A DNA stretch of 64,000 nucleotides from assembly GCF_021601385.1 (NCBI RefSeq), contig NZ_BQHO01000002.1:124001-188000 (forward strand), in the 5' to 3' direction. Position numbers and translations under genes: made by a program. The notes under the pieces are model-generated. The model saw only the letters and a list, made by a program, of their open reading frames with translations. It was not told the origin of the DNA and searched no databases. Origin of the DNA: Pseudomonas parasichuanensis. GTDB lineage: Bacteria; Pseudomonadota; Gammaproteobacteria; Pseudomonadales; Pseudomonadaceae. Of the stretch, positions 1 through 8,415 are shown one piece after another (positions within the stretch are counted from its first letter, which is position 1; every line of letters starts with the position of its first letter).

Positions 1-791
1 TCGTAGCGCCCCGGGTACACCTGTTTCATGCCCAGCATGGTGGCAGCGTAAGGGATGCCCCAGGCATGCACGTGGAACATCGGGGTTATGGGCATGTATA
101 CGTCGTTGCTGCCCAACAGCCGCACACTGTCGATACTGCCGGTCACCGAGGCCTCGGCCAGGGTGTGCAGCACCAACTGGCGGTGGGTGAAGTACACGCC
201 CTTGGGGTTACCGGTGGTGCCGGTTGTATAGAACGTGGTGGCCACCGAATTTTCGTCGAAATCGGGGAAGTCGTACTGCGCACTGGCAGCCGCCAGCAAC
301 TGCTCGTATTCGCCCTTCAGGCCTGGAAGGTCGGCGCTCTTGTCCGCCCCGTCGGTCAGCAGCACGGTGCCTTCCACGGTGGTCAACTGGCTGGCGATAC
401 CCTGGTAGAGGCCGACGAAGTCGCTGTTGACCAGCACGAAGCGGTCTTCGGCGTGGTTCATGGTGTAGAGAATCTGCTCGGGCGACAGGCGCACGTTGAT
501 GGTGTGTACCACCGCTCCGATCATCGGGATGGCGAACATGCATTCCAGGTAGCGGTGGCTGTCCCAATCCATGACCGCCACGGTATCGCCAGCCTTCACG
601 CCAGCAGCGCTCAGCACGTTGGCCAGGCGCGCAATGCGCTCGCTCAGTTGCGGGTAGGTGATACGCAACTGATCGCGATAGACGATTTCGCGGGTCTTCT
701 CGTAGCGCACGCCCGACATCAGCAGGCGCTTGATCAGCAGTGGATATTGGTAAGCGCCCTCGGCGGGCTTGATGATGCGCGTCTGCAGCAT
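1..791 (-). CDS. Fatty acyl-CoA synthetase (AMP-binding), 3' part cut off by window edge
   Basis: ATP-dependent ligase that activates a fatty acid to its acyl-CoA through an acyl-adenylate, in the cytoplasm or at the inner membrane. About 263 N-terminal residues are present, starting MLQTRIIKPAEGAYQYPLLI. The AMP-binding P-loop YTTGTTGNPKGV is visible near residues 183-195, followed by the conserved MPITPMFHVHAWG stretch. The N terminus resembles the medium-chain AlkK-type ligases of Pseudomonas, so medium-chain substrates are likely, but that is by resemblance only. It is divergent from hprA, and a 7-bp inverted repeat lies in the shared upstream region. The C-terminal adenylation lid domain is outside the window. 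Confidence 0.9.
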   Translation of the reverse strand, partial: MLQTRIIKPAEGAYQYPLLIKRLLMSGVRYEKTREIVYRDQLRITYPQLSERIARLANVLSAAGVKAGDTVAVMDWDSHRYLECMFAIPMIGAVVHTINVRLSPEQILYTMNHAEDRFVLVNSDFVGLYQGIASQLTTVEGTVLLTDGADKSADLPGLKGEYEQLLAAASAQYDFPDFDENSVATTFYTTGTTGNPKGVYFTHRQLVLHTLAEASVTGSIDSVRLLGSNDVYMPITPMFHVHAWGIPYAATMLGMKQVYPGRY

Positions 792-859
792 GGGTATCCC
801 TTTTCTGGAAAGCGGGCCGGACAATTCAGGCACTTACTGTAGAACGGTGACGCATCGGT

Positions 860-883
860 CAAATCAGCCGAAGGAATGATTTG
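860..883. promoter_or_regulatory. Inverted repeat, possible operator of the acyl-CoA synthetase gene
   Basis: CAAATCA at 860-866 and TGATTTG at 877-883 form perfect 7-bp arms ten bases apart, about 70 bases upstream of the acyl-CoA synthetase start. The shape fits a dimeric regulator site. No regulator can be named from sequence alone. Confidence 0.35.
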
Positions 884-1021
884 GCTGGCGCAGGTATGAG
901 TCGGGCCGCCGTCGTTGACGAGCGGCGCCTGCGGAACTGACACTGCGTGCAGCATCCTGAGGCCTCTGCGCGGGGCAAACCCGCGTTTAGCCGAACACCT
1001 TTGCCCTGACCGGAGCCGCAA

Positions 1022-1987
1022 ATGCCCAGCCCACGTCGTGCCGTGTTTCTTGATCACCACTCTCTCGACCTCGGCGACCTCGACTTTTCGCCCCTGCACG
1101 CTCAATTCGACGAACTGCAACTGCATGCCGCGACCCGCCCGGACCAGGTTGCCGAACGCCTGCAGGGTGCCACCGCGGTCATCAGCAACAAGGTCATGCT
1201 CGATGCCGAGGCGCTGGCGGCCAACCCACAGCTCAAGCTGATCCTGGTTGCCGCCACCGGCACCAACAATGTCGACCTGGCCGCCGCCCGCGCCCAGGGC
1301 ATCACCGTGTGCAACTGCCAGGGCTATGGCACCCCGTCGGTGGCGCAGCACACCCTGGCGCTGCTGCTGGCGCTGGCCACACGGCTGTGCGACTACAACC
1401 AGGCGGTGGCCGTCGGCCAGTGGGCCAAGGCCAGCCAGTTCTGCCTGCTGGACTTCCCCATCGTCGAGCTGGAGGGCAAGACCCTCGGCCTGCTCGGCCA
1501 TGGCGAACTGGGTGGCGCGGTGGCGCGGCTGGCCGAGGCGTTCGGCATGCGCGTGCTGACCGGGCAGATACCCGGGCGCCCACCCCGCGCGGATCGCCTG
1601 CCGCTGGAAGAGCTGCTGCCACAAGTCGACGCCCTCACCCTGCATTGCCCGCTCAACGACCAGACCCGGCACATGATCGGCGCCCGCGAACTGGCGCTGC
1701 TCAAACCGGGCGCCCTGGTGGTCAATACCGCCCGCGGCGGGCTGATCGACGAGCAGGCACTGGCCGACACCCTGCGCAGCGGCCATCTGGGCGGTGCGGC
1801 TACCGATGTGCTGAGCGTCGAGCCACCGGTCAATGGCAACCCGCTGCTGGCCGGCGACATCCCGCGCCTGATCATCACCCCACACAGCGCCTGGGGCGCG
1901 GTGGAATCGCGCCAGCGCATCGTCGGCCAGCTGGCCGAAAACGCCCTGGCCTTCTTCGCCGGCCAGCCACGGCGAGTGGTCGGCTGA
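1022..1987 (+). CDS. hprA: D-2-hydroxyacid dehydrogenase (hydroxypyruvate reductase / glycerate dehydrogenase)
   Basis: NAD(P)H-dependent oxidoreductase of 321 residues, expected to reduce hydroxypyruvate to D-glycerate in the cytoplasm. The Rossmann motif GHGELG is at residues 159-164. The catalytic set of the family is complete: Arg238 in NTARGG, Glu267 in SVEPP and His288 in TPHSAW. Length is normal for the family. It is divergent from the acyl-CoA synthetase and followed after 51 bases by rsmC on the same strand. The family call is certain; the exact substrate (hydroxypyruvate versus other 2-ketoacids) rests on resemblance to Pseudomonas HprA. Confidence 0.85.
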   Translation: MPSPRRAVFLDHHSLDLGDLDFSPLHAQFDELQLHAATRPDQVAERLQGATAVISNKVMLDAEALAANPQLKLILVAATGTNNVDLAAARAQGITVCNCQGYGTPSVAQHTLALLLALATRLCDYNQAVAVGQWAKASQFCLLDFPIVELEGKTLGLLGHGELGGAVARLAEAFGMRVLTGQIPGRPPRADRLPLEELLPQVDALTLHCPLNDQTRHMIGARELALLKPGALVVNTARGGLIDEQALADTLRSGHLGGAATDVLSVEPPVNGNPLLAGDIPRLIITPHSAWGAVESRQRIVGQLAENALAFFAGQPRRVVG

Positions 1988-2038
1988 TCGACGCAAGCCT
2001 CTGCTACACTGCGCCACTTTTTTCAGGAGGCATCGTCC

Positions 2039-3037
2039 ATGGACCCGCGCAGTGAAGTGTTGCTCCGCCAGGCGGACCTGTTCCAGGGCCCGCTGCTGAT
2101 CGCTGGCGCCCAGGCCGATGGCCTGCTTGGCCAGCTGCCTGCGGCCCATGCCTGGACCTGGCATGCCGGCGATCAGGCGGTACTTGAAAACCGCTTCGCC
2201 GGGCGCAGCCACTATGGCGTCGAGGTGCCCGCGGTGGCCTTCGACTGCGCTGTGCTGTTCCTGCCCAAATCCCGCGAGCTGACCGCTTACCTGCTCAACG
2301 CACTGGCGTCCGGCATGGCCGGCCGTGTGCTGTACCTGGTGGGTGAAAAACGCGGCGGTATCGAAGGTGCGGCCAAGCTGCTGCAGGCCTTTGGCAAACC
2401 GCGCAAGCTGGACAGCGCGCGGCACTGCCAGCTGTGGCAGGTCACCGTCGACAACGCCCCAGAGGCCAAGCCATTGCACAGCCTGGCCGAGCGCTTCGAG
2501 CTGCCGCTGGCCGATGGCCCGCTGCAGGTCATCAGCCTGCCCGGCGTATTCAGCCATGGCCGCCTGGACAAGGGCACGGCACTGTTGCTGGAGCACCTCG
2601 ACGGCCTGGCGGGCGGCCATGTGCTGGACTTCGGCTGCGGCGCCGGCGTGCTGGGTGCAACGGTCAAACGGCGTTACCCCCACAGCCGGATAACCCTGCT
2701 GGATGTGGATGCCTTCGCCGTTGCCGCCAGCCGCCTGACCCTGGCGGCCAACAATCTAGAAGGCGAGGTGATCAGCGGTGACGGCATCGATGCCGCCCCG
2801 GCCGACCTGGACCTGATCCTGAGCAACCCGCCCTTCCACACCGGGGTGCATACCGACTACCAAGCCTCGGAGAACCTGCTGAAAAAATCGGGCGAACATC
2901 TTCGAAAAGGCGGCGAAATTCGCCTGGTCGCCAACAGCTTCCTGCGCTACCAACCCTTGATCGAAGGCGCGCTCGGCAACTGCGAAATTCGCGCCGAAGC
3001 ACAGGGCTTTCGCATCTACCGGGCAACCCGCGGCTGA
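2039..3037 (+). CDS. rsmC: 16S rRNA (guanine1207-N2)-methyltransferase
   Basis: SAM-dependent methyltransferase of 332 residues that methylates G1207 of 16S rRNA in the small subunit. It has the two-part RsmC layout: an N-terminal degenerate methyltransferase-like half and a C-terminal catalytic half with the SAM loop [11 protein letters not shown] near residue 200 and the N2-guanine signature NPPFH at 263-267. The start is preceded by TCAGGAGG, a strong ribosome binding site. Full length, no irregularities. Confidence 0.92.
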   Translation: MDPRSEVLLRQADLFQGPLLIAGAQADGLLGQLPAAHAWTWHAGDQAVLENRFAGRSHYGVEVPAVAFDCAVLFLPKSRELTAYLLNALASGMAGRVLYLVGEKRGGIEGAAKLLQAFGKPRKLDSARHCQLWQVTVDNAPEAKPLHSLAERFELPLADGPLQVISLPGVFSHGRLDKGTALLLEHLDGLAGGHVLDFGCGAGVLGATVKRRYPHSRITLLDVDAFAVAASRLTLAANNLEGEVISGDGIDAAPADLDLILSNPPFHTGVHTDYQASENLLKKSGEHLRKGGEIRLVANSFLRYQPLIEGALGNCEIRAEAQGFRIYRATRG

Positions 3038-3084
3038 AAACAGCGCTTGCCGAATGAGCCCGGTGTAGGCAGAATCCGCTCCGT

Positions 3085-3254
3085 CCTAGGGGAGTAGTCT
3101 CCCGCGAGCGCCCTGCTCGCCCGGTACGCGTCAACACACTTGGCCCACAGGCCATGGCGCGTACGACCCACGATCCGCGCAGACGGATCCAGGGTTTGAC
3201 AAGACCTATGACACGCACACCTTACCCGGGGCGGGGAGGCTGTACGTGTCATAG
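3085..3254 (+). ncRNA. yybP-ykoY manganese riboswitch
   Basis: The leader of the next gene carries the class hallmarks: GGGGAGTAG near 3089-3097 at the 5' side, ACCTTACCCGGGGCGGGGAGGC near 3219-3240 at the 3' side, and a perfect 10-bp closing helix CTATGACACG (3206-3215) with CGTGTCATAG (3245-3254). This class binds Mn2+ and often controls Gdt1/UPF0016 exporters, which is the gene immediately downstream. The 5' boundary is approximate. Confidence 0.88.
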
Positions 3255-3284
3255 CCGTGTCGACCCGCCCCCGTAGGAAACCTG

Positions 3285-3872
3285 ATGCTGGAATCTCTGC
3301 TGGTCCCCACCGCCATCGTTGCGCTCGCCGAAATCGGCGACAAGACGCAATTGCTCGCCCTTATCCTCGCTGCTCGCTTTCGCAAGCCATGGCCGATCAT
3401 CGCCGGCATCGTCGCCGCGACCTTGGCCAACCATGCCGCCGCTGGCGCCGTGGGTGCCTGGGTGAGCAGCTTCTTCACCGAATCGGTGCTGCACTGGATC
3501 CTTGCCGCAAGCTTCACCGCCACAGCGTTGTGGACGCTGGTACCGGACAAGATGGACGATGACGAAAGCAGCAATGCACGCCGTTTCGGGCCGTTCCTGA
3601 CCACCCTGATCGCGTTCTTCCTGGCGGAGATCGGCGACAAGACCCAGGTCGCCACGGTGATGCTGGCGGCGCAATATCCGCACCTGATCATGGTGATCAT
3701 CGGTACCACCCTGGGCATGCTGATTGCCAACGTGCCGGTGGTGCTGGCGGGTAACTTCGCGGCCGAGAAACTGCCGCTGACGCTGATCCGGCGCCTGGCG
3801 GCGGCGGCGTTCGTGGTACTGGCGATCGTCGCGGTGTATTCGGCGATGAAGACCAGTGGCTGGATAGGCTGA
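3285..3872 (+). CDS. TMEM165/Gdt1 (UPF0016) family Mn2+ exporter
   Basis: Small inner-membrane cation transporter of 195 residues. It has the family's internal duplication with two copies of the ion-binding signature: AEIGDKTQ near residues 13-20 and again near 114-121. About six hydrophobic segments are visible. Bacterial members (for example MneA) export manganese. The yybP-ykoY element directly upstream supports that role and implies induction by excess Mn2+. A compact inverted repeat follows the gene. Confidence 0.88.
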   Translation: MLESLLVPTAIVALAEIGDKTQLLALILAARFRKPWPIIAGIVAATLANHAAAGAVGAWVSSFFTESVLHWILAASFTATALWTLVPDKMDDDESSNARRFGPFLTTLIAFFLAEIGDKTQVATVMLAAQYPHLIMVIIGTTLGMLIANVPVVLAGNFAAEKLPLTLIRRLAAAAFVVLAIVAVYSAMKTSGWIG

Positions 3873-3903
3873 GAGTGGCAAGAGACGGGAGCAACGGTCT
3901 TTT

Positions 3904-3952
3904 TGTAGGAGCGGCCTTGCCGGGGCGCCGGACCGGCAAGGCCGCTCCTACA
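3904..3952. repeat. REP-type palindrome
   Basis: TGTAGGAGCGGCCTTGCCGG and its exact reverse complement are separated by a few bases, giving a long hairpin between the Gdt1 gene and the convergent M48 protease gene. It belongs to the TGTAGGAGCGGCC family found at several other places in this window and may act as a bidirectional terminator. Confidence 0.85.
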
Positions 3953-4006
3953 GTTGACGTGCAGACCCGTTAGGAAAAGGGGCGCACAGCGCCCCGTTGA
4001 AACGGC

Positions 4007-4822
4007 TTACTTCTTGGCCGCTTGATACAGCGGCATCACCTTCGGAATCGCTGCCTGCAGCGAGGCGATCCGGCTGCTGGAAGCCGGGTGGGTGCTCATG
4101 AACTCAGGCGGCGCACCTTCGGAAGCCTTGCTCATCTTGTTCCACAGGGTGATCGCGGCGTTCGGGTCGTAGCCGGCGCGGGCCGACAGTTCCAGGCCGA
4201 TCAAATCGGCTTCGTTCTCGTTGCTGCGGCTGTTGGGCAAGGTCATGGCGTAGTTCACCACGGTGTCGGCCAACGCCATGCTGTCCTGGCCCAGGCCGAG
4301 GAAGGCACCCGCGCCCTGGCGGGCCATCTCCACGCCATAGGCCTTGGACATCGCTTCACGGCCGTGCTCGCGCAGGGCGTGGGCGATTTCGTGGCCCATC
4401 ACCGCAGCGATCTCGGCGTCGGTCAGCTTGAGCTGATCGATCAGGCCGGTGTAGACGATGATCTTGCCGCCCGGGCCGCAGTTGGCATTGAGCTCGTCGC
4501 TCTTGATCACGTTGACTTCCCACTTCCACTGCGCGGCATCCGGCCGGAACACTGGAGCCTGGGCGATGAGGCGGTCGGCGATGGCCTGCACGCGCTTGGC
4601 GTCGGCGCTGCTCTTGTCCAGCACGCCCTTGCTCGACGCTTCGCCGAGGGTCTGCTGGTACGACTGGGCATACATCTGGTTGACCTCATCGGTCGAGAGC
4701 ATGCTGAACATGTACTGCTTGCGCTCGACGCCCACGGCGCCGCCGCTGGTGGTATTGACCGCCTGGCAGCCGCCCAGCAGGACGCTGGCGCTCAACATGC
4801 TGACAACGAATGACTTACGCAT
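4007..4822 (-). CDS. M48 family metalloprotease lipoprotein
   Basis: Zinc metallopeptidase of 271 residues, probably a periplasmic lipoprotein anchored to the outer membrane and involved in envelope protein quality control. The signal peptide ends in a lipobox LLGGC, with Cys19 the lipidated residue. HEIAH at 144-148 is the HExxH zinc site, and NENEAD around residue 204 supplies the third ligand. Members related to E. coli LoiP/YcaL share this size and architecture. It is convergent with the Gdt1 gene and divergent from the chemoreceptor. Confidence 0.87.
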   Translation of the reverse strand: MRKSFVVSMLSASVLLGGCQAVNTTSGGAVGVERKQYMFSMLSTDEVNQMYAQSYQQTLGEASSKGVLDKSSADAKRVQAIADRLIAQAPVFRPDAAQWKWEVNVIKSDELNANCGPGGKIIVYTGLIDQLKLTDAEIAAVMGHEIAHALREHGREAMSKAYGVEMARQGAGAFLGLGQDSMALADTVVNYAMTLPNSRSNENEADLIGLELSARAGYDPNAAITLWNKMSKASEGAPPEFMSTHPASSSRIASLQAAIPKVMPLYQAAKK

Positions 4823-4973
4823 GAAAACACTCCCTTTTTACATGCCGCGTATCCTAGGCCCAGTCGCCTGCCTCGACCAGAGCCGCAGGTAAGATTTCTT
4901 ACACCCCCCTCATGCTTTGGTATTAGCCCGCCGATAACCCTGGGATACGACCTCCTTGCGCGCGGAGCTTTTC

Positions 4974-7115
4974 ATGAAGTTCAAGTCGATCCAGTTTTCC
5001 GTGGCCGCCCTGGCCGGTGCCATCGTGTTGAGTATTGTCGCGGCGCTGGTGCTCTACGCCGTGTATTCCGGGCAACGCACCCAGGCGCTGGTGGAACAGC
5101 GCACACAGAAGCAGTTCGAAAGCGTGATCGAGCAGCGCCTGGCGGCCCTGGCCCGCACCCAGGTCAGCGAGATCCAGCGCGGCCTCGAGGCGCCCCTGTC
5201 GATTGCCCGCGGCCTGGCCACCAGCAATGCCATGCTCGGCATGCAGGCCGCCGATGGCAGCCCGCTGATGCGGGTCGACCGTGAACACCTGATCAACCAG
5301 CTCAAGCGCACCGTGGAGGTCAACCCGACGGTGCTGGGTGCGTACCTGGGCTGGGAGCCCAATGCCCTCGACCATGACGACGCCCGCTACGTCGGCAGCA
5401 AGCTGGCCGGCATCGACAGCGCCAACGGCCGCTTCCTGCCCTGGTGGTTCCGCAACGACGACGGCAGCCTCGGCCAGGACCAACTGGCCGACGTCAATGA
5501 CCGCACGGTGCTGGCCACCGGTGTGCGCGCCAGCGAGTACTACCTGTGCCCGAAAGAGTCGAAAAAGGCCTGCGTGATCGACCCGGCCCCTTACAAGGTC
5601 GGCGACAAGATGGTCATGCTGGCGTCGTTCGTCGAACCGATCATGGTCGATGGCCAGTTCCAGGGCATGGCCGGTGCCGACCTGTCGGTGAATTTCATCC
5701 AGGACCTGCTCAACGCCGCCGACCGCCAGCTCTACGACGGTGCCGGCGAACTGGCGCTGGTGTCGAGCAACGGTCGCCTGGTGGCCTACACCCGAGACCC
5801 GGCGAAGTTCGGCGAAAAGGCCAGCGATGTACTCGCCAGCGAAGAGGCGGCCACCCTCAACAGCCTCAGCGGCGAAGCGCTGCATTATGAAGTGAACACC
5901 AGCAAGGACCGCATCGAGCTGTACCTGCCGTTCAAGGTCGCCAGCACCGATGCGCGCTGGACCTTGCTGCTGGAGCTGCCGTTGAGCACGGTGATGGCCG
6001 ACGTCAACCAGTTGCAGAAGGACCTGGCCGAACAACGCCGCACCGACATTGCCGGCATGACAGTTGTCGGCCTGGGCATCGCCGCACTGGGCCTGCTGGT
6101 GATCTGGCTGCTGGCCCACGGCATCGCCCGCCCACTGCGGCAGATGGTGGCGATGCTCGACGACATCGCCCAGGGCGAAGGCGACCTGACCCGCCGCCTG
6201 CAAAGCGATCGCGCCGACGAACTGGGCGCCATTGCCAAGGGCTTCAACACCTTCCTGGTCAAGCTGCAGGCCATGATCAGCCAGGTGGTCAGCTCGGTGC
6301 AGAAAGTCAGCGACTCGTCGGAGCACACCGCCGACATCGCCATCCGCACCAACCAGGGCGTGCACAAGCAGATGGTCGAGATCGACCAGGTGGCCACCGC
6401 CGTGCAGGAAATGACCGCCACCGCCCAGGATGTGGCGCGCAACGCCACCCAAGCGGCCCAGGCCGCCAGCGAGGCCGACCGTGCGGCCAACCAGGGGCTG
6501 GAGATCGTGCGCGACACTTCGCACTCGATCAGCGCACTGGCCGGCGAGATTGGCCGCGCCGTGACCGTGGTGCAGGAGCTGGCACGCGACAGCGAGAACA
6601 TCAACGCCATCCTCGTGGCGATCCGCGCCATTGCCGAACAGACCAACCTGCTGGCGCTCAACGCCGCCATCGAGGCCGCCCGCGCCGGCGAGCAGGGCCG
6701 TGGCTTTGCCGTGGTAGCCGACGAAGTGCGCAACCTGGCGCAGAAGACCCAGCAGGCCACGCAGGAAATCCAGCAGATGATCCAGCAGCTGCAGCAGGGT
6801 ACCCGCGAGGTGGTCAAGGTGATGGAAGACAGCCAGGGCAAGACCGACGTCAGCGTGCAGCAGGCCAGCCGCGCGGCGCAATCGCTGGAGAGCATCACCC
6901 AGGCGGTGTCGGTGATCAACGACATGAACACCCAGATCGCCAGCGCCGCCGAGCAGCAGAGCGCGGTGGCCGAGGATATCAACCGCAACGTGATCAGCAT
7001 CGGCCAGGTGGCCGGTGAAGTGGCCGGCGGTGCCGACGAGTCGAGCCAGGCCAGCGCCGAGCTGACCAAGCTGGCCGAGCAGCAGCGGCGCTTGATCAAT
7101 CAGTTCAGGGTGTAA
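4974..7115 (+). CDS. Methyl-accepting chemotaxis protein with a Cache-type sensor domain
   Basis: Transmembrane chemoreceptor of 713 residues that signals through CheW/CheA. One membrane segment lies near residues 8-30, followed by a periplasmic region of about 310 residues typical of double-Cache sensors. A second membrane segment is near 358-376, then HAMP, then a long signalling domain. The highly conserved hairpin tip is visible near residues 549-585 ([20 protein letters not shown]). The start at 4974 is chosen over 4956 because GGAG lies 5-8 bases upstream of it. The ligand cannot be read from the sequence. Confidence 0.9.
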   Translation: MKFKSIQFSVAALAGAIVLSIVAALVLYAVYSGQRTQALVEQRTQKQFESVIEQRLAALARTQVSEIQRGLEAPLSIARGLATSNAMLGMQAADGSPLMRVDREHLINQLKRTVEVNPTVLGAYLGWEPNALDHDDARYVGSKLAGIDSANGRFLPWWFRNDDGSLGQDQLADVNDRTVLATGVRASEYYLCPKESKKACVIDPAPYKVGDKMVMLASFVEPIMVDGQFQGMAGADLSVNFIQDLLNAADRQLYDGAGELALVSSNGRLVAYTRDPAKFGEKASDVLASEEAATLNSLSGEALHYEVNTSKDRIELYLPFKVASTDARWTLLLELPLSTVMADVNQLQKDLAEQRRTDIAGMTVVGLGIAALGLLVIWLLAHGIARPLRQMVAMLDDIAQGEGDLTRRLQSDRADELGAIAKGFNTFLVKLQAMISQVVSSVQKVSDSSEHTADIAIRTNQGVHKQMVEIDQVATAVQEMTATAQDVARNATQAAQAASEADRAANQGLEIVRDTSHSISALAGEIGRAVTVVQELARDSENINAILVAIRAIAEQTNLLALNAAIEAARAGEQGRGFAVVADEVRNLAQKTQQATQEIQQMIQQLQQGTREVVKVMEDSQGKTDVSVQQASRAAQSLESITQAVSVINDMNTQIASAAEQQSAVAEDINRNVISIGQVAGEVAGGADESSQASAELTKLAEQQRRLINQFRV

Positions 7116-7123
7116 ACCGCGCA

Positions 7124-7200
7124 GGCCTCATCGCAGGCTTCGCCGGCTCCCACAGCAATTGTGCCGAACCCTGTGGGAGCTGGCTTGCCAGCGATGAGGC
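7124..7200. repeat. REP-type inverted repeat (CTGTGGGAGC family)
   Basis: Imperfect arms, GCCTCATCGCAGGCTTCGCC plus GGCTCCCACAG against CTGTGGGAGCTGGCTTGCCA plus GCGATGAGGC, lie between the chemoreceptor and the convergent SRAP gene. A second copy of this family lies at 51434-51499. Confidence 0.8.
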
Positions 7201-7216
7201 CAGCACAAGTAAACCT

Positions 7217-7837
7217 TCAAGCCGGGGTCAGGCACTCCGGCCCATCGAGCTTCGGGTCGTTGACGAACAGCGCCAGCGCCCGCTCGCGCAGGGCGCCGGG
7301 CGGTTTGGCCAGCAGCTCGTGCAAACGCGGCAGCGGTGTATCCGGGTCGAGCCATAGCGCCTGCTCGGCCTCATCCAGGATCAGCGGCCGGCGCTGGTTC
7401 ATGGCCGCCTGGGTGATCACCGCACAACTCAGCCAGACCTGCTCCTGCACCGGATACATCTCCCAGACCGCAGCGAAGAACAGCGCCGAACCCTCTCCCG
7501 GCGTCACCCAATAGGGGCGCTTGCGCGCCGTGCCGCGCCATTCGTAAAAGCCGTTGGCCGGCATCAGGCAGCGCCGCTGGCGGAACGGCTCACGGAACAT
7601 CGGCTGCTCGGCCAGGGTCTCGGCGCGGGCCTGGGCGGGCGTGCGGGAGAGGTCGGTCAGCCAGGCCGGGGTCAGCCCCCAGCGGGCGCTGGCCAGTTGC
7701 AGCTGGCCTTCGAGCTGGCGCTGTATCAACACCGAGGCACCGGGCGAGATGTTCCATTGAGGCTGCTGGCCCGGGGGGAACCCCGGCAAGCCGGCGAAGG
7801 CCTGGGACCAGCGAAACAGGGCGTAGCGTCCACACAT
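7217..7837 (-). CDS. SRAP (YedK/HMCES-like) family protein with altered active site
   Basis: The family forms a covalent shield on abasic sites in single-stranded DNA through the N-terminal cysteine exposed after Met removal. This 206-residue member starts MCGRYALF, so Cys2 is present, and Glu99 in NGFYEWRG is present. Two other active-site residues known from E. coli YedK are replaced. The Asn of NARAET is Gln69 here (PAQARAET), and the His of the IHDRRP segment is Asn147 (MNQRRPLIL), with the preceding loop shortened. It may therefore bind or crosslink DNA differently. The fold assignment is secure; activity is uncertain. Confidence 0.85.
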   Translation of the reverse strand: MCGRYALFRWSQAFAGLPGFPPGQQPQWNISPGASVLIQRQLEGQLQLASARWGLTPAWLTDLSRTPAQARAETLAEQPMFREPFRQRRCLMPANGFYEWRGTARKRPYWVTPGEGSALFFAAVWEMYPVQEQVWLSCAVITQAAMNQRRPLILDEAEQALWLDPDTPLPRLHELLAKPPGALRERALALFVNDPKLDGPECLTPA

Positions 7838-7850
7838 GGGCGAATAAAAC

Positions 7851-8114
7851 CTAACAGATCAGGGTGCCCGGATAACTCTCCGGTTCGTCGCCGGCAAGTG
7901 GCTGGGCGGCATTGTACGCATCGATCAGCTGTCGCGCGTAGCCGGCTTGCTCATCGGCCACTGCCAGGCCGAGCAGGCCCTGCATCGGCAGCTCGCCCAC
8001 ACCGCCCATCAGGTCACGCCCGACCAGGTGCACCTCGATCCCCTCGCTGGCCAGCATGCCCACCAGCATCTGCGCCTCCAGGAGGCTTTCCGGGTCATAG
8101 ATTCGCTGCATCAA
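7851..8114 (-). CDS. DUF2007-type small protein
   Basis: 87 residues starting MMQRIYDPESLLEAQMLVGM, the pattern of the small DUF2007 'putative signal transducing' proteins, which have a ferredoxin-like fold with the shape 'EA..l...L...GI......'. No catalytic motif and no signal peptide. Its start codon overlaps the stop of the upstream cysteine-rich gene by four bases (ATGA), so the two are translationally coupled. Function unknown. Confidence 0.8.
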   Translation of the reverse strand: MMQRIYDPESLLEAQMLVGMLASEGIEVHLVGRDLMGGVGELPMQGLLGLAVADEQAGYARQLIDAYNAAQPLAGDEPESYPGTLIC

Positions 8115-8293
8115 TCATTCTCGCCGTAGACATCCAGCATCCACTCTTCGCCATGGACCTGCAGCACAAAGCGGATAGGCTTGCAGCACACCTGACAGTC
8201 CTCGATGTACTCCTGATCGCCGCCGGACAGGTCCACCGTCGTTTCGACTTCTTCACCACAATACGGACAATCGTAGAGCGCAGTTTCCAGCAT
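8111..8293 (-). CDS. CPxCG-type cysteine-rich small protein
   Basis: 60 residues with two cysteine pairs, CPYCGEE near the N terminus and CQVCCKP in the middle, plausibly a zinc ribbon. Related proteins are annotated only as CPXCG motif-containing. It is the first gene of a two-gene unit with the DUF2007 gene and is divergent from the acyltransferase. Function unknown. Confidence 0.8.
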   Translation of the reverse strand: MLETALYDCPYCGEEVETTVDLSGGDQEYIEDCQVCCKPIRFVLQVHGEEWMLDVYGEND

Positions 8294-8415
8294 CGCGGCC
8301 TCCCGAGTGACTTGTGCGTATAATTGCCGGTCTGTTTACAGGGGCTGTGTGTGTCCGAGCCGTTTTTCCGACCCCGCCCCTACCTTATTACCCTAGCCGT
8401 TTCCAACAAGAGAGC

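Noticed and set aside
734-2683. 649-codon minus-strand open frame across hprA and rsmC
   Set aside because: It is antisense to two intact conserved genes and its protein is low-complexity GQ/AH-rich, typical of shadow frames in GC-rich DNA.
4923-6881. 652-codon minus-strand open frame across the chemoreceptor gene
   Set aside because: Antisense shadow of a clear methyl-accepting chemotaxis gene; no family motif.
4974-7115. Assigning a ligand (amino acid, polyamine or nitrate) to the chemoreceptor
   Set aside because: The periplasmic domain shows no motif I can tie to one ligand class; naming one would be guesswork.
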